From Halobacteriales archaeon SW_8_68_21 (GTDB lineage Archaea > Halobacteriota > Halobacteria > Halobacteriales > Haloferacaceae): DNA of 36,838 bases. The position numbers and the translations under genes were made by a program. Positions 16,183 to 23,684 of this stretch are shown piece after piece. Location of the stretch: NCBI GenBank assembly GCA_003023405.1, contig PXST01000017.1, forward strand, positions 1 to 36,838, written 5' to 3'. Each line of letters opens with the position of its first letter. Positions within the stretch are counted from its first letter, which is position 1. The notes below the pieces were generated by a model. That model was not told the origin of the DNA. It did not search any database and worked only from the letters and a program-made list of their open reading frames with translations.

Positions 16183-16311
16183 CTATACTGGATGTAGATA
16201 TTAGGGACAAAATTAATAAAATAACTACTCTGCTACTAATATAATTTAAGAAAGATTGCCGAGGGTACTTTTTATAGTATCTTATATTAAAACCACCGAT
16301 ATATTAACCGG
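16183..16311. other. AT-rich duplex unwinding element
   Basis: About 130 bp of mostly A and T, with stretches such as aaaattaataaaataac and tttttatagtatcttatatt, stand out against the GC-rich window. The element lies between the two inward-facing ORBs and is the expected melting site where MCM is loaded. Confidence 0.85.
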
Positions 16312-16338
16312 CCCTGAACCCCTCCCCACCTATCCAGC

Positions 16339-16367
16339 GTTCCACCCGAAACGAAGGGGTGTGGGGG
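16339..16367 (+). repeat. origin recognition box 2 (direct)
   Basis: GTTCCACCCGAAACGAAGGG followed by GTGTGGGGG. It matches box 1 over the TTCCACCCGAAACGAAGGGG core without mismatch apart from the first base and one inserted base in the G-rich tail. Confidence 0.9.
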
Positions 16368-16674
16368 TCCCGGACAGTAGTGTCACCACAACAGGAGGAA
16401 CGGTACGTGGACAGAGCGCTGACCTCTAGGAGGGAAACCACCGACGGAGCCCGACTGGCCGACGACGGCTCACCGACGAGTTTTGAGGATACACCTACTG
16501 ACCCGACTGGAACGCGATCGGGGCTCGATAACCGATCGCGTCCGGTCACGACGCGGCGTCATTTCACGAGGAGCCGTCCTCGACTCCCTTTCGCGCCGTC
16601 CCTTCGCTCCACAGTCGAACTCAACCGTTCCGTGGTCGCAGTTAAACGTCTCCGTTCGACCCGGGACCGCTCCG

Positions 16675-16761
16675 ACGTAACGCGAAATCTCTCTCACGTA
16701 ACGCGAGATCTTCTCCAACGTGACGCGAGACGCTCCCCGATGTAACGTGGGATCCCCCGCG
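16675..16761 (+). repeat. four 21-22 bp iterons beside the origin
   Basis: Units start at 16675, 16696, 16718 and 16740. The shared core is ACGTAACGCGAGATC, with changes in unit 3 (ACGTGACGCGAGACG) and unit 4 (ATGTAACGTGGGATC). Periods are 21, 22 and 22 bp, i.e. two helical turns, which puts the cores on one face of the helix. They do not resemble ORBs. They may bind a regulator of orc1 or of the origin. Confidence 0.85.
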
Positions 16762-16910
16762 AAAGGGATCGTTTCAACTCCAGACAGCAACACTTTTGTA
16801 CCGTCTCTTCGTCCGCTTCGAGTGTATCAACTGGACGTGGTCGGTCCACAGCTCGACCACATATCCGTACATCTGGCTGGAGACGGTGTAAGACCCGATC
16901 TGACCAACCG

Positions 16911-16935
16911 TCTCCACCTGAAACGGAGGGGTTCA
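16911..16935 (+). repeat. ORB-like box at the orc1 start codon
   Basis: TCTCCACCTGAAACGGAGGG followed by GTTCA ends two bases before the ATG at 16937. It keeps the TCCA-NNN-GAAAC-GGAGGGG core. Its location in the leader or core promoter of orc1 suggests autoregulation by Orc1 binding, as an inference. The GGAGGGG part could also serve as a ribosome binding site. Confidence 0.75.
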
Positions 16936-16936
16936 C

Positions 16937-18679
16937 ATGGACGAAGGCGATCATACACAGCGGGCTGACGACGGCACCGAGCCGGACAACCGGACCGAGC
17001 CGGACCGTAGCAGCGACTCCGATCCGGACGCTCCCGATCCGGGCAGCTCCGAGGACGATGTCTCCGACCTCGACGCTCCGTCCGACCTCGACGTGGGCTC
17101 GAACTCTGAGGGAGCAGACCCCAACTCCGAGACGGTCCCTGGATCGGGGCTCTCGACCGACACCGGATCGGAAGCGACGGCCGGATCCGAAACGGGGGGA
17201 ATCGACAACGGCGGCCGCGACCGGTCGTCCCCAGACGTCGACCTCGACGGGGTCGTCCTCGACGACGACGAAAATCAGGGGCTCTTCGACGACCTCCTCT
17301 CCGGGGAGCCGATCTTCGAGAACAAGGAGGTCCTCCGGCCCTCGTACACGCCGCACGAGCTCCCGCACCGGAACGACCAGATCAACCGGATGGCGACGAT
17401 CCTGGTCTCCGCGCTCCGCGGCGAGACCCCGTCGAACATCCTCATCTACGGGAAGACGGGGACCGGGAAGACGGCGTCGGCGAAGTTCGTCTCACAGGAA
17501 CTCGAGTCCACGTCCCAAAAGTACGAGGTCCCCTGTGAGGTCGAGTACATCAACTGCGAGGTGACAGACACCCAGTACCGGGTACTGGCCCAGCTCGCAA
17601 ACACGTTTATCGAGGAGAACCAAGCGGTCATCGCCGACGAACTCGACCGCCTCGAAGGCCTCCGGGACGACGCCACGGACGCCGACGACCGGCCGAACAG
17701 CGATCCGACCGCCGTCCTCGCCGGCACAGAGTTCGATTCGGTCGATGAACTCGATGAACGGATCGAGGAGTTCGAGGCCGACGCCGAGGAGATGGAGGAG
17801 GTCCCGATGACGGGATGGCCCACCGACCGCGTCTACTCCACGTTCTTCGAGGCGGTGGACTACCACGAGCGCGTGGTCGTGATCATGCTCGACGAGATCG
17901 ACAAGCTCGTCGAGAAGAGCGGCGACGACACCCTCTATAACCTCTCGCGGATGAACTCCGAACTCGACCGCTCGCGCATCTCCATCATGGGGATCTCGAA
18001 CGACCTGAAGTTCACCGACTTCCTCGACCCCCGCGTCAAGTCGAGTCTCGGCGAGGAAGAGATCGTCTTCCCGCCGTACGACGCCAACCAGCTCAGAGAC
18101 ATCCTCCAACACCGCGCCGACACCGCGTTCAAACCCGACGCCCTCACCGACGACGTGATCCCGCTCTGCGCGGCGTTTGCCGCGCAGGAACACGGGGACG
18201 CGCGGCGCGCACTCGACCTCCTCCGCACCGCGGGCGAACTCGCCGAGCGGTCGCAGGCCGAGATCGTCGCGGAAGAGCACGTCCGCCAAGCGCAGGACAA
18301 GATCGAACTCGACCGGGTCGTCGAGGTCGTCCGCACCCTCCCGACCCAGAGCAAGATCGTCCTGTTCGCCGTCATTCTCCTCGAAAAGAACGGCGTCCAC
18401 AACATCAACACCGGCGAGGTGTTCAACATCTACAAGCGCCTCTGCGAGGAGATCGACGCCGATGTCCTGACCCAGCGGCGCGTCACCGACCTCATCAGCG
18501 AACTCGACATGCTCGGTATCGTCAACGCCGTCGTCGTCTCGAAGGGACGGTACGGCCGGACGAAGGAGATGGGACTCTCGGTCCCCGTCGAGGAGACCGA
18601 GGCGGTCCTCCTATCGGACTCCCGGCTCGGCGACATCGAGAACGCACAACCGTTCGTTCAGGCGCGGTTCGATAACTGA
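16937..18679 (+). CDS. orc1: Orc1/Cdc6 replication initiator
   Basis: This 580-residue AAA+ initiator binds ORBs and recruits MCM. Residues 1-115 form a long acidic, Ser/Asp-rich disordered tail. The AAA+ core follows: Walker A GKTGTGKT (172-179), Walker B VVVIMLDE (313-320), sensor 1 GISNDLKF (352-359), DPRVKSSLG box (364-372) and the sensor-2 region GDARRALDLLRTAGELAE. A 60-residue acidic insert (about 235-292) separates the Walker motifs. The C-terminal winged helix starts near TQSKIVLFAVILL and includes TQRRVTDLISELDMLGIV. Gene position and the ORBs upstream mark it as the oriC1 cognate initiator. Confidence 0.96.
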   Translation: MDEGDHTQRADDGTEPDNRTEPDRSSDSDPDAPDPGSSEDDVSDLDAPSDLDVGSNSEGADPNSETVPGSGLSTDTGSEATAGSETGGIDNGGRDRSSPDVDLDGVVLDDDENQGLFDDLLSGEPIFENKEVLRPSYTPHELPHRNDQINRMATILVSALRGETPSNILIYGKTGTGKTASAKFVSQELESTSQKYEVPCEVEYINCEVTDTQYRVLAQLANTFIEENQAVIADELDRLEGLRDDATDADDRPNSDPTAVLAGTEFDSVDELDERIEEFEADAEEMEEVPMTGWPTDRVYSTFFEAVDYHERVVVIMLDEIDKLVEKSGDDTLYNLSRMNSELDRSRISIMGISNDLKFTDFLDPRVKSSLGEEEIVFPPYDANQLRDILQHRADTAFKPDALTDDVIPLCAAFAAQEHGDARRALDLLRTAGELAERSQAEIVAEEHVRQAQDKIELDRVVEVVRTLPTQSKIVLFAVILLEKNGVHNINTGEVFNIYKRLCEEIDADVLTQRRVTDLISELDMLGIVNAVVVSKGRYGRTKEMGLSVPVEETEAVLLSDSRLGDIENAQPFVQARFDN

Positions 18680-18748
18680 CGCCGTCGGTCTCGCACTCCT
18701 GACGCCCACGCAGGGTCGAACAGTAAAACGAACCCGTCAAAAGGCTGA

Positions 18749-19789
18749 TCAGGTCGCAGGACTCGACGCTCCGAGCACCGTCTGCGACGCGGGAACCCCG
18801 ACTCCCACCGTCCGTGCCGCCTGCGACGCCTCCGACGCCGGAACCCCGGCTCCCACCGTCTGCGCTATCGCCTCGTTCAACTCCACCTGTCCCGTCGCAA
18901 TCAGGCGGATGTACCCGAGGTACGGGACGCGGAGCCGGGCCACTCCGCCCACCCACTCGGCCCTGACCGGCGGCGAGAGCCCGCTGGCCTGATCGTAGGC
19001 CCCATTGTCGTCTCCGAGCGTGACGTACCCGTCGTGCGGTGCCGGACAGTTGGCGAGCGACTCGCAGTCGACGGCGTTGTGATACCGCTCGTCCGCGCGG
19101 TCGTACCAGTTCTCTCCCTCGGTAACGTGGAACATGGCCCGGTGGATGATCGGCGACCCGGTCCTGCCCGGCGGGGTGTATATCACGACCGACCCGTAGG
19201 ATCCGAACGTCCGGTAGTCGACCGACTCTCCGGTCTCGTGGGTCACGACGCCGACGCCGCCGTCCGCCGCGTCCGGCGCGAGCCGACCGGGTTCGGTGAC
19301 GAACACCAGGTCGCCGACCTGCATGTTCGGCTCCATGCTGCCCGACTCGACGGCGACCATCGGCGGCCAGATGCCGCTGACGCCGAACAGGAGCAGCCCG
19401 ACCAACAGCACGACGCCGACGCTCGCCGACATCTCTCGTATCCACATCAGCGCCCCGTCCCTGTCGTGTCGGAACCGGTACAACACCGACTCGCCGGTCT
19501 CCGTCTCCGGCGTCTTCGGCGCGTCCGCTGGCTTCGTGGACTTCTCCACGTCGGGCGGGGACTCTCTGTCCGGCCCCGGATCGATCCGACCCTCGCTCCG
19601 GTTGTCCGCCGGGCTATCGGATTCGCTCACCGTTTCGGACTCGGCCACGGGTTCGGACTCGGCTACGGATTCGGACTCGACTGCCGGATCGATCTCCTCC
19701 GGGCCGTCAGAGACTCCGTCAGCCGATCCGTTTGTGGTCTCTTCGGCGTCTCTTTCCGCCCGTCCGTCCCGATCGGCCGACCCGCTCAT
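18749..19789 (-). CDS. sec11: signal peptidase I, archaeal Sec11 type
   Basis: This 346-residue membrane peptidase (S26B) removes signal peptides of Sec-exported proteins. A 100-residue acidic cytosolic tail with AESE/SESE repeats precedes one membrane helix (about 122-142). Catalytic Ser151 lies in VESGSMEPNM, His216 in SPIIHRAMF, and the acidic site is LGDDNGAYDQ (about 259-267), i.e. the Ser-His-Asp pattern of archaeal and ER enzymes rather than Ser-Lys. The C-terminus is a duplicated TVGxGVPAS segment encoded by two 23-bp direct repeats (18790-18812 and 18838-18860). It is convergent with orc1 after a 69-bp gap. Confidence 0.93.
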   Translation of the reverse strand: MSGSADRDGRAERDAEETTNGSADGVSDGPEEIDPAVESESVAESEPVAESETVSESDSPADNRSEGRIDPGPDRESPPDVEKSTKPADAPKTPETETGESVLYRFRHDRDGALMWIREMSASVGVVLLVGLLLFGVSGIWPPMVAVESGSMEPNMQVGDLVFVTEPGRLAPDAADGGVGVVTHETGESVDYRTFGSYGSVVIYTPPGRTGSPIIHRAMFHVTEGENWYDRADERYHNAVDCESLANCPAPHDGYVTLGDDNGAYDQASGLSPPVRAEWVGGVARLRVPYLGYIRLIATGQVELNEAIAQTVGAGVPASEASQAARTVGVGVPASQTVLGASSPAT

Positions 19790-19849
19790 AAGCTTCCGGG
19801 TATGGTTCGGAGCGGAGTTCGACTCCGGATCGGAGACGGAGTACCTCTA

Positions 19850-20122
19850 TCACGCATCGCTCAGATCGCCGTGAAGTTCTCGGAGCCGCTCGCGCCGCTC
19901 CGTTTCCCCGAGGTCTGCGGCGAGGTCGGCCGCCACGGCGCGACGCGCTCCCGCGCCGTCGGACACCCCGACGCGGCGACACGTCTCGCCGAGGCGCTCG
20001 GCGAGCTTAACGGCCCGCAGATCGATGTCGATCTCGCGATACCGGTCGAACGCCGCACGGTAGCGGTCGAGTCGGCCAGCGGGAGCCTCAACCGGACCGG
20101 AACGGTTTCGGTGGACGTGTAG
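19850..20122 (-). CDS. small helical protein with no visible canonical start
   Basis: The minus-strand frame ending at the TGA (19850-19852) reads HVHRNRSGPVEAPAGRLDRY, then AAFDRYREIDIDLRAVKLAE and RRERLRELHGDLSDA. Codons have the GC-rich third positions and Arg/Glu/Asp-rich helical makeup of real haloarchaeal genes. Yet there is no ATG, GTG or TTG in frame before the well-formed helix, and upstream the frame enters the start of the divergent polymerase gene. The likely first codon position is CTA at 20120-20122, just before CACGTC. It may use an unusual start, carry a lost start codon, or reflect a sequence error. It precedes sec11 by 60 bp on the same strand. Confidence 0.55.
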   Translation of the reverse strand, partial: LHVHRNRSGPVEAPAGRLDRYRAAFDRYREIDIDLRAVKLAERLGETCRRVGVSDGAGARRAVAADLAADLGETERRERLRELHGDLSDA

Positions 20123-20180
20123 CCCCCGATTCCTCGGACCGTCCGGAACGGTTTTGGTCGGGACCCCCCTTTCGAGTAGC

Positions 20181-21818
20181 GTGCCGCTGGAGTCGAACGC
20201 CCGGATCGCGAAAGCCCTCGCCGAGCGCGGCTACAACGCCGAGCGCGAGGCGGTTACCCTGATCGCTGGCGCGGCCGACCCGGCCGCCGCGGTGGCGGCC
20301 GCGGTCGATCACGCCCCGGACGAGGCCCTCCGGATCACTGCCGACCACGTCCACGAGGCCACCGCCGAGACCGAGAGATCCGCGGTCTCTCCCGATAGGA
20401 ACGGAGAATCTCCAGTCGAAACAGGGGGGTATTCGACTCGCGAAGCCGGAGAGACCGACACCGGATCCGCGGCCGCCACGGCAGACGCCGATCCCGTCGC
20501 GGACGACTCCCGCTCCGACGCTTCAACTGCTGATACGCCAACCGCCGACACGCCGACCGCCGATACGCCAACCGCCGACACACCGACCGCCGACCGCTCC
20601 CGCGACCCCGACCTGCGCGACCTCGAAGTCGGCAACGACATGACCGGCCGCAGCACGGGGACCGGCGAGTACGCCGACTTCGTCACGACGTTCCGCGACC
20701 GCTACGAGCGGCTCTCGAAGATCCTCCGCGGCCGCGTCAACCACCGGCCCGCCGAGGCGATCGCGGACATGCCCGGCGGTAGCGACGCTGCCATCATCGG
20801 CTTGGTCAACGACGTGCGCTCCACCAAGTCTGGCCACTGGCTCGTCGAACTGGAGGACACCACCGGAACCTTCCCCACCCTCGTGATGAAAGACAAGGGC
20901 CTCGCCGACGTCGTCGACGAGATCCTGTTAGACGAGTGTCTCGCGGTTGAGGGGACCCTCGCCGACGACGCCGGGATCCTCTTTGCCGACTCGCTCCACT
21001 TTCCGGACGTGCCCCGGACTCACAGTCCGGGCGGGGCCGACCGCCACGTTCAGGCGGCGCTGATCTCTGACGTCCACGTCGGCAGCGACGAGTTCATGGC
21101 CGACGCGTGGCACGGCTTCACCGACTGGCTCCACACCCCCGAGGCCGACCCGGTCGAGTACCTGCTGCTCGCGGGCGACATGGTCGAGGGGGTCGGCGTC
21201 TACCCGGATCAGGACGAGGAACTGGAGATCGTCGACATCTACGAACAGTACGAGGTTTTCGCGGAATACCTCAAGGAGGTGCCGGCGAATACCGAGATCG
21301 TGATGATCCCGGGCAACCACGACGCGGTCCGGCTCGCCGAGCCGCAGCCCGGGGTCAACGACGAGATCCGGTCGATTATGGACGTTCACGACGCGCAGAT
21401 CGTCTCGAACCCGGCCACGATCTCCGTTGAGGGCGTCGAGGTGCTGATGTACCACGGCGTCTCGCTCGACGAGGTGATCGCGGAACTGCCCGAGGAGAAG
21501 GCGAGCTACGACGAGCCGCACAAGGCGATGTACCAGCTGTTAAAAAAGCGCCACGTCGCGCCGCAGTTCGGCGGTCACACCCGCGTCGCGCCCGAGGAGC
21601 GCGACTACCTCGTCATGGAGGACGTGCCCGACGTGTTCCACACCGGCCACGTCCACAAGCTCGGCTGGGGGAAGTACCACAACGTCCTCGCGGTCAACTC
21701 CGGCTGCTGGCAGGCCCAGACCGACTTCCAGAAGTCAGTCAACATCGACCCCGACGCCGGCTACGCGCCCATCCTCGACCTCGACACGCTCGATATGACG
21801 GTCCGGAAGTTCTCGTAG
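20181..21818 (+). CDS. polB: DNA polymerase D small subunit DP1
   Basis: This 545-residue exonuclease subunit belongs to the archaeal replicative polymerase PolD. An N-terminal helical domain (about 1-60) is followed by an acidic linker with five TADTP-like units, then an OB fold (NDVRSTKSGHWLVELEDTTG) and a calcineurin-like phosphoesterase domain. The metal motifs of that domain are DVHVGSDEF (about 297), AGDMVEG (about 331), PGNHDAV (about 376), MYHGVS and GHVHK (about 489). These are the Mre11-like nuclease residues, so 3'-5' proofreading should be active. The GTG at 20181 (VPLESNARIAKAL) is preferred over the TTG at 20154 because the only TATA-like element (ggttttgg, 20149-20156) is 27 bp before it. 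Confidence 0.93.
   Translation: MPLESNARIAKALAERGYNAEREAVTLIAGAADPAAAVAAAVDHAPDEALRITADHVHEATAETERSAVSPDRNGESPVETGGYSTREAGETDTGSAAATADADPVADDSRSDASTADTPTADTPTADTPTADTPTADRSRDPDLRDLEVGNDMTGRSTGTGEYADFVTTFRDRYERLSKILRGRVNHRPAEAIADMPGGSDAAIIGLVNDVRSTKSGHWLVELEDTTGTFPTLVMKDKGLADVVDEILLDECLAVEGTLADDAGILFADSLHFPDVPRTHSPGGADRHVQAALISDVHVGSDEFMADAWHGFTDWLHTPEADPVEYLLLAGDMVEGVGVYPDQDEELEIVDIYEQYEVFAEYLKEVPANTEIVMIPGNHDAVRLAEPQPGVNDEIRSIMDVHDAQIVSNPATISVEGVEVLMYHGVSLDEVIAELPEEKASYDEPHKAMYQLLKKRHVAPQFGGHTRVAPEERDYLVMEDVPDVFHTGHVHKLGWGKYHNVLAVNSGCWQAQTDFQKSVNIDPDAGYAPILDLDTLDMTVRKFS
20410..20430 (+). repeat. ORB-like sequence inside the DP1 gene
   Basis: CTCCAGTCGAAACAGGGGGG lies in the codons for the disordered linker (SPVETGGYS). 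It matches the ORB core closely and sits 3.5 kb from the orc1 start. Because the linker is free to vary, the match need not be forced by protein sequence. Confidence 0.5.
20528..20590 (+). repeat. 15-bp tandem repeats in the DP1 linker
   Basis: Four to five 15-bp units encode successive T-A-D-T-P pentapeptides between the N-terminal domain and the OB fold. Alternate units differ by the silent changes gat/gac and cca/ccg, suggesting a 30-bp higher-order duplication. Confidence 0.9.
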
Positions 21819-21837
21819 CCCACCCATCGGCGGCCGG

Positions 21838-22470
21838 TCAGCGTTCGATCTCGACCCGCCCGCTCGTCGCGTCGTTGAGCCGTTCGCGGAGCGCGTCGGT
21901 CTCCTCGACCGGCACCCGGAGGTCGAACCGGACCCGCTGCCCGTAGTCGGCCTCGAACTCGACGCCGGTCGACTCGATCACGCCTCGGACCGTCCCCGAG
22001 TCGTCGTACTCGGTCTCGACGACGAGGCTCCGGTGCGGGCGCTCCTCGACCACGCCGGCCGCGTCGACGCCGTCCCTCACCGCGCGCGAGTAGGCGCGAG
22101 CGAGCCTCCCGACGCCGAGGTTCGTCCCGCCGTAGTACCGCGTCACCACCGCGACGACGTTTCGGACCTCGCGCTGCTGGAGCACGTTCAGCGCCGGTTT
22201 CCCGGCCGAGCCGGTCGGCTCGCCGTCGTCCGACGAGTACTCCCGGAGCATCGGCTCCGAGCCCGGCGCGCGCTCGGATGGCTCGCCCGCTGGGACCCGG
22301 TACGCGGGCACGTTGTGCGTCGCGTCGGCGTACTCGTTCCGAACCGCCTCGACGAACGCCTCCGCCGCCTCGACGGTGTCGACGGGCGCGACGTGGCCGA
22401 GGAACTCCGAGCCCTGAACCTCGAACCGCGCGGTCGCGCGCTCGGCCACCGTTCGGTACGCGTCGGTCAC
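21838..22470 (-). CDS. IMPACT/YigZ family protein
   Basis: This 210-residue protein of the UPF0029/IMPACT family is ribosome-associated or translation-regulating in other organisms; its archaeal role is unknown to me. The N-terminal domain has the signature region DDGEPTGSAGKPALNVL followed by VVTRYYGGTNLGVGRLARAYS. The C-terminal ferredoxin-like DUF1949-type domain ends VEETDALRERLNDATSGRVEIER. The GTG start at 22470 overlaps the upstream TGA (GTGA), making it the last gene of a three-gene run with the membrane protein and pspAB. Confidence 0.92.
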   Translation of the reverse strand: MTDAYRTVAERATARFEVQGSEFLGHVAPVDTVEAAEAFVEAVRNEYADATHNVPAYRVPAGEPSERAPGSEPMLREYSSDDGEPTGSAGKPALNVLQQREVRNVVAVVTRYYGGTNLGVGRLARAYSRAVRDGVDAAGVVEERPHRSLVVETEYDDSGTVRGVIESTGVEFEADYGQRVRFDLRVPVEETDALRERLNDATSGRVEIER

Positions 22471-22946
22471 GGCTCCGCTTCGCCCTCCGATCCCGCTTCG
22501 TTCTTTCCTTCGTTCCGTCGTTCGATGACGACGCTCGTCGGGGGCGCGAGCCGGAACAGCGCGAGGAACGCCGCGATCCCGACAAGCTCGACGACGACCG
22601 CGACGATCGCGAGGGGATCGGCCGCCAGCGCCGCGGCCGCCTCCGCGCCGTGCCATGCGAGGAACCCGCCGAGGAACGTCCCGAGCGTCCCCGCGCCGAG
22701 TGCGTACAGCCGCCGGTACTCCCCGACCCGCAGCGTCGCGACGCCGACCGCCACGGCGAGCACGCCCCCGACGACGAAGAGGTAAGGGCGCGCGTCAGGC
22801 GGGGATCCGAGCCGCGGCCACGCCCACAGCAGGTGGACCGCCGCGGCGACGACGACGGCCTGAACGGCGACCCCGCGGAGGAGACGCTTTCTCGGGGCGT
22901 TTCGTCCGCGAGCCTCCCCGGCCTCCGTCACCGGTTCACCGCTCAT
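22467..22946 (-). CDS. four-helix membrane protein, unknown function
   Basis: This 159-residue protein has four predicted membrane helices: GVAVQAVVVAAAVHLLWAW, YLFVVGGVLAVAVGVATL, LYALGAGTLGTFLGGFLAW and AIVAVVVELVGIAAFLALF. A charged cytosolic tail (ERRNEGKNEAGSEGEAEP) follows. No conserved polar residues inside the helices point to a transporter. It lies 28 bp after pspAB and overlaps the IMPACT gene by four bases, so it is co-expressed with them. A membrane partner of PspAB is a reasonable guess but only from position. Confidence 0.82.
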   Translation of the reverse strand: MSGEPVTEAGEARGRNAPRKRLLRGVAVQAVVVAAAVHLLWAWPRLGSPPDARPYLFVVGGVLAVAVGVATLRVGEYRRLYALGAGTLGTFLGGFLAWHGAEAAAALAADPLAIVAVVVELVGIAAFLALFRLAPPTSVVIERRNEGKNEAGSEGEAEP

Positions 22947-22974
22947 TCTCTCACCTCGTCACCGGTCTCAGCGC

Positions 22975-23580
22975 TCACTCCCACGGATGGCTCCCGCGGG
23001 CGTCGGGCCACAGGGGGTACCAGTAGGACTCGTCGTCCTCGATCCCGAGTTCCCCGTCGAGGACCGACTGGAGTTTGAACTCGATCCGCTGGTTCCGGTC
23101 GTTCGTTCCACGCGGCGCGAACGGGTAGTACGCGCCGCGTCGGAACGAGTAGATCCAGTAGGCCGGCCCGTCGTCGCTCTCGAAGCCGAACACGGCGGCG
23201 AGCAGCCGCGAGCCGAACCCCTCCTCGATGAACTGGTCGGCCGCGAAGTGGACGCTCGTCACGAGGTCCTCCGGGTCGTCGTCCTCCAGAACGAACCACC
23301 GGTAGCCGTGGTCGTCCTCGTGGCGGTGGAACCCTGTTCCGGTCTCGATCTCGCCGGCCTCCAAGATGGCCTCGACGGTCTCGACGGCGTCGTCGAAGCG
23401 CGTGCTGTCGACCCCGGAGAAGCACAGCGCGGCCTCCCCGCAGTGGTCGTAGCCGAGATCGGCCTCCATCGTCATGTAGGCGGTCGACATCCCGAAGAGG
23501 TCCTCGGGGTCCGCCTCGCGGGTCGCGTCGGTCTCGGCGCTCGTCCCGAGGACGGCCCGGATCGTGTCGAAGATGCCCAT
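22975..23580 (-). CDS. pspAB: PspA-associated protein PspAB
   Basis: This 201-residue protein belongs to the family named PspA-associated PspAB in haloarchaea. The start MGIFDTIRAVLGTSAETDA is followed by EADPEDLFGMSTAYMTMEADLGY, FSGVDSTRFDDAV and a C-terminal half with FGFESDDGPAYWIYSFRRGAYYPF. It is usually encoded near HtpX protease or PspA and tied to membrane stress; here neither is adjacent. The molecular function is not established. The TATA-like cctaaacc (minus strand, about 23606-23613) is 26-33 bp upstream, so this promoter probably drives the three-gene operon ending with the IMPACT protein. Confidence 0.88.
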   Translation of the reverse strand: MGIFDTIRAVLGTSAETDATREADPEDLFGMSTAYMTMEADLGYDHCGEAALCFSGVDSTRFDDAVETVEAILEAGEIETGTGFHRHEDDHGYRWFVLEDDDPEDLVTSVHFAADQFIEEGFGSRLLAAVFGFESDDGPAYWIYSFRRGAYYPFAPRGTNDRNQRIEFKLQSVLDGELGIEDDESYWYPLWPDARGSHPWE

Positions 23581-23684
23581 TCGTCACGGCCTACGTGCGG
23601 CGGGGTTTAGGGCGTTTCCGTCGGCGGCGTTCGTCGCCCTCGGTGTTCCCCGCCCCGGTGTTCGTCGTCGCTCTCTCGACCCCG

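Larger units (their letters stand above)
15708..16936. other. chromosomal replication origin, oriC1 type
   Basis: This 1.2-kb gene-free segment lies between oapABC and the divergent orc1/cdc6. It contains, left to right: a GC-rich flank with two perfect short palindromes (15875-15891, 16011-16025) and two GCGTAGTAT boxes (15900, 15959); an inverted ORB (16101-16128); a G-rich stretch; an AT-rich unwinding element (16183-16311); a direct ORB (16339-16367); a 300-bp spacer; four iterons (16675-16761); and a box at the orc1 start. This matches the published plan of haloarchaeal oriC1. Confidence 0.93.

Noticed and set aside
16762..16790. GTTTCAACTCC near the orc1 gene as another ORB
   Set aside because: The reverse complement lacks the CTCCA half and the G run after GAAAC, so it does not fit the box pattern.
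17186..17205. CGAAACGGGGGG in the orc1 N-terminal tail as an ORB
   Set aside because: The upstream TCCA half-site is missing; only the G-run part matches.
19034..20122. Long plus-strand frame of 362 codons opposite the signal peptidase
   Set aside because: It is antisense to the catalytic Ser/His/Asp coding region of sec11, which is certain. Its length results from GC-rich codon complementarity.
20528..20590. Short regular repeats considered as CRISPR
   Set aside because: No spacers; units are contiguous codons of a protein linker. No CRISPR array or cas gene was seen in the window.
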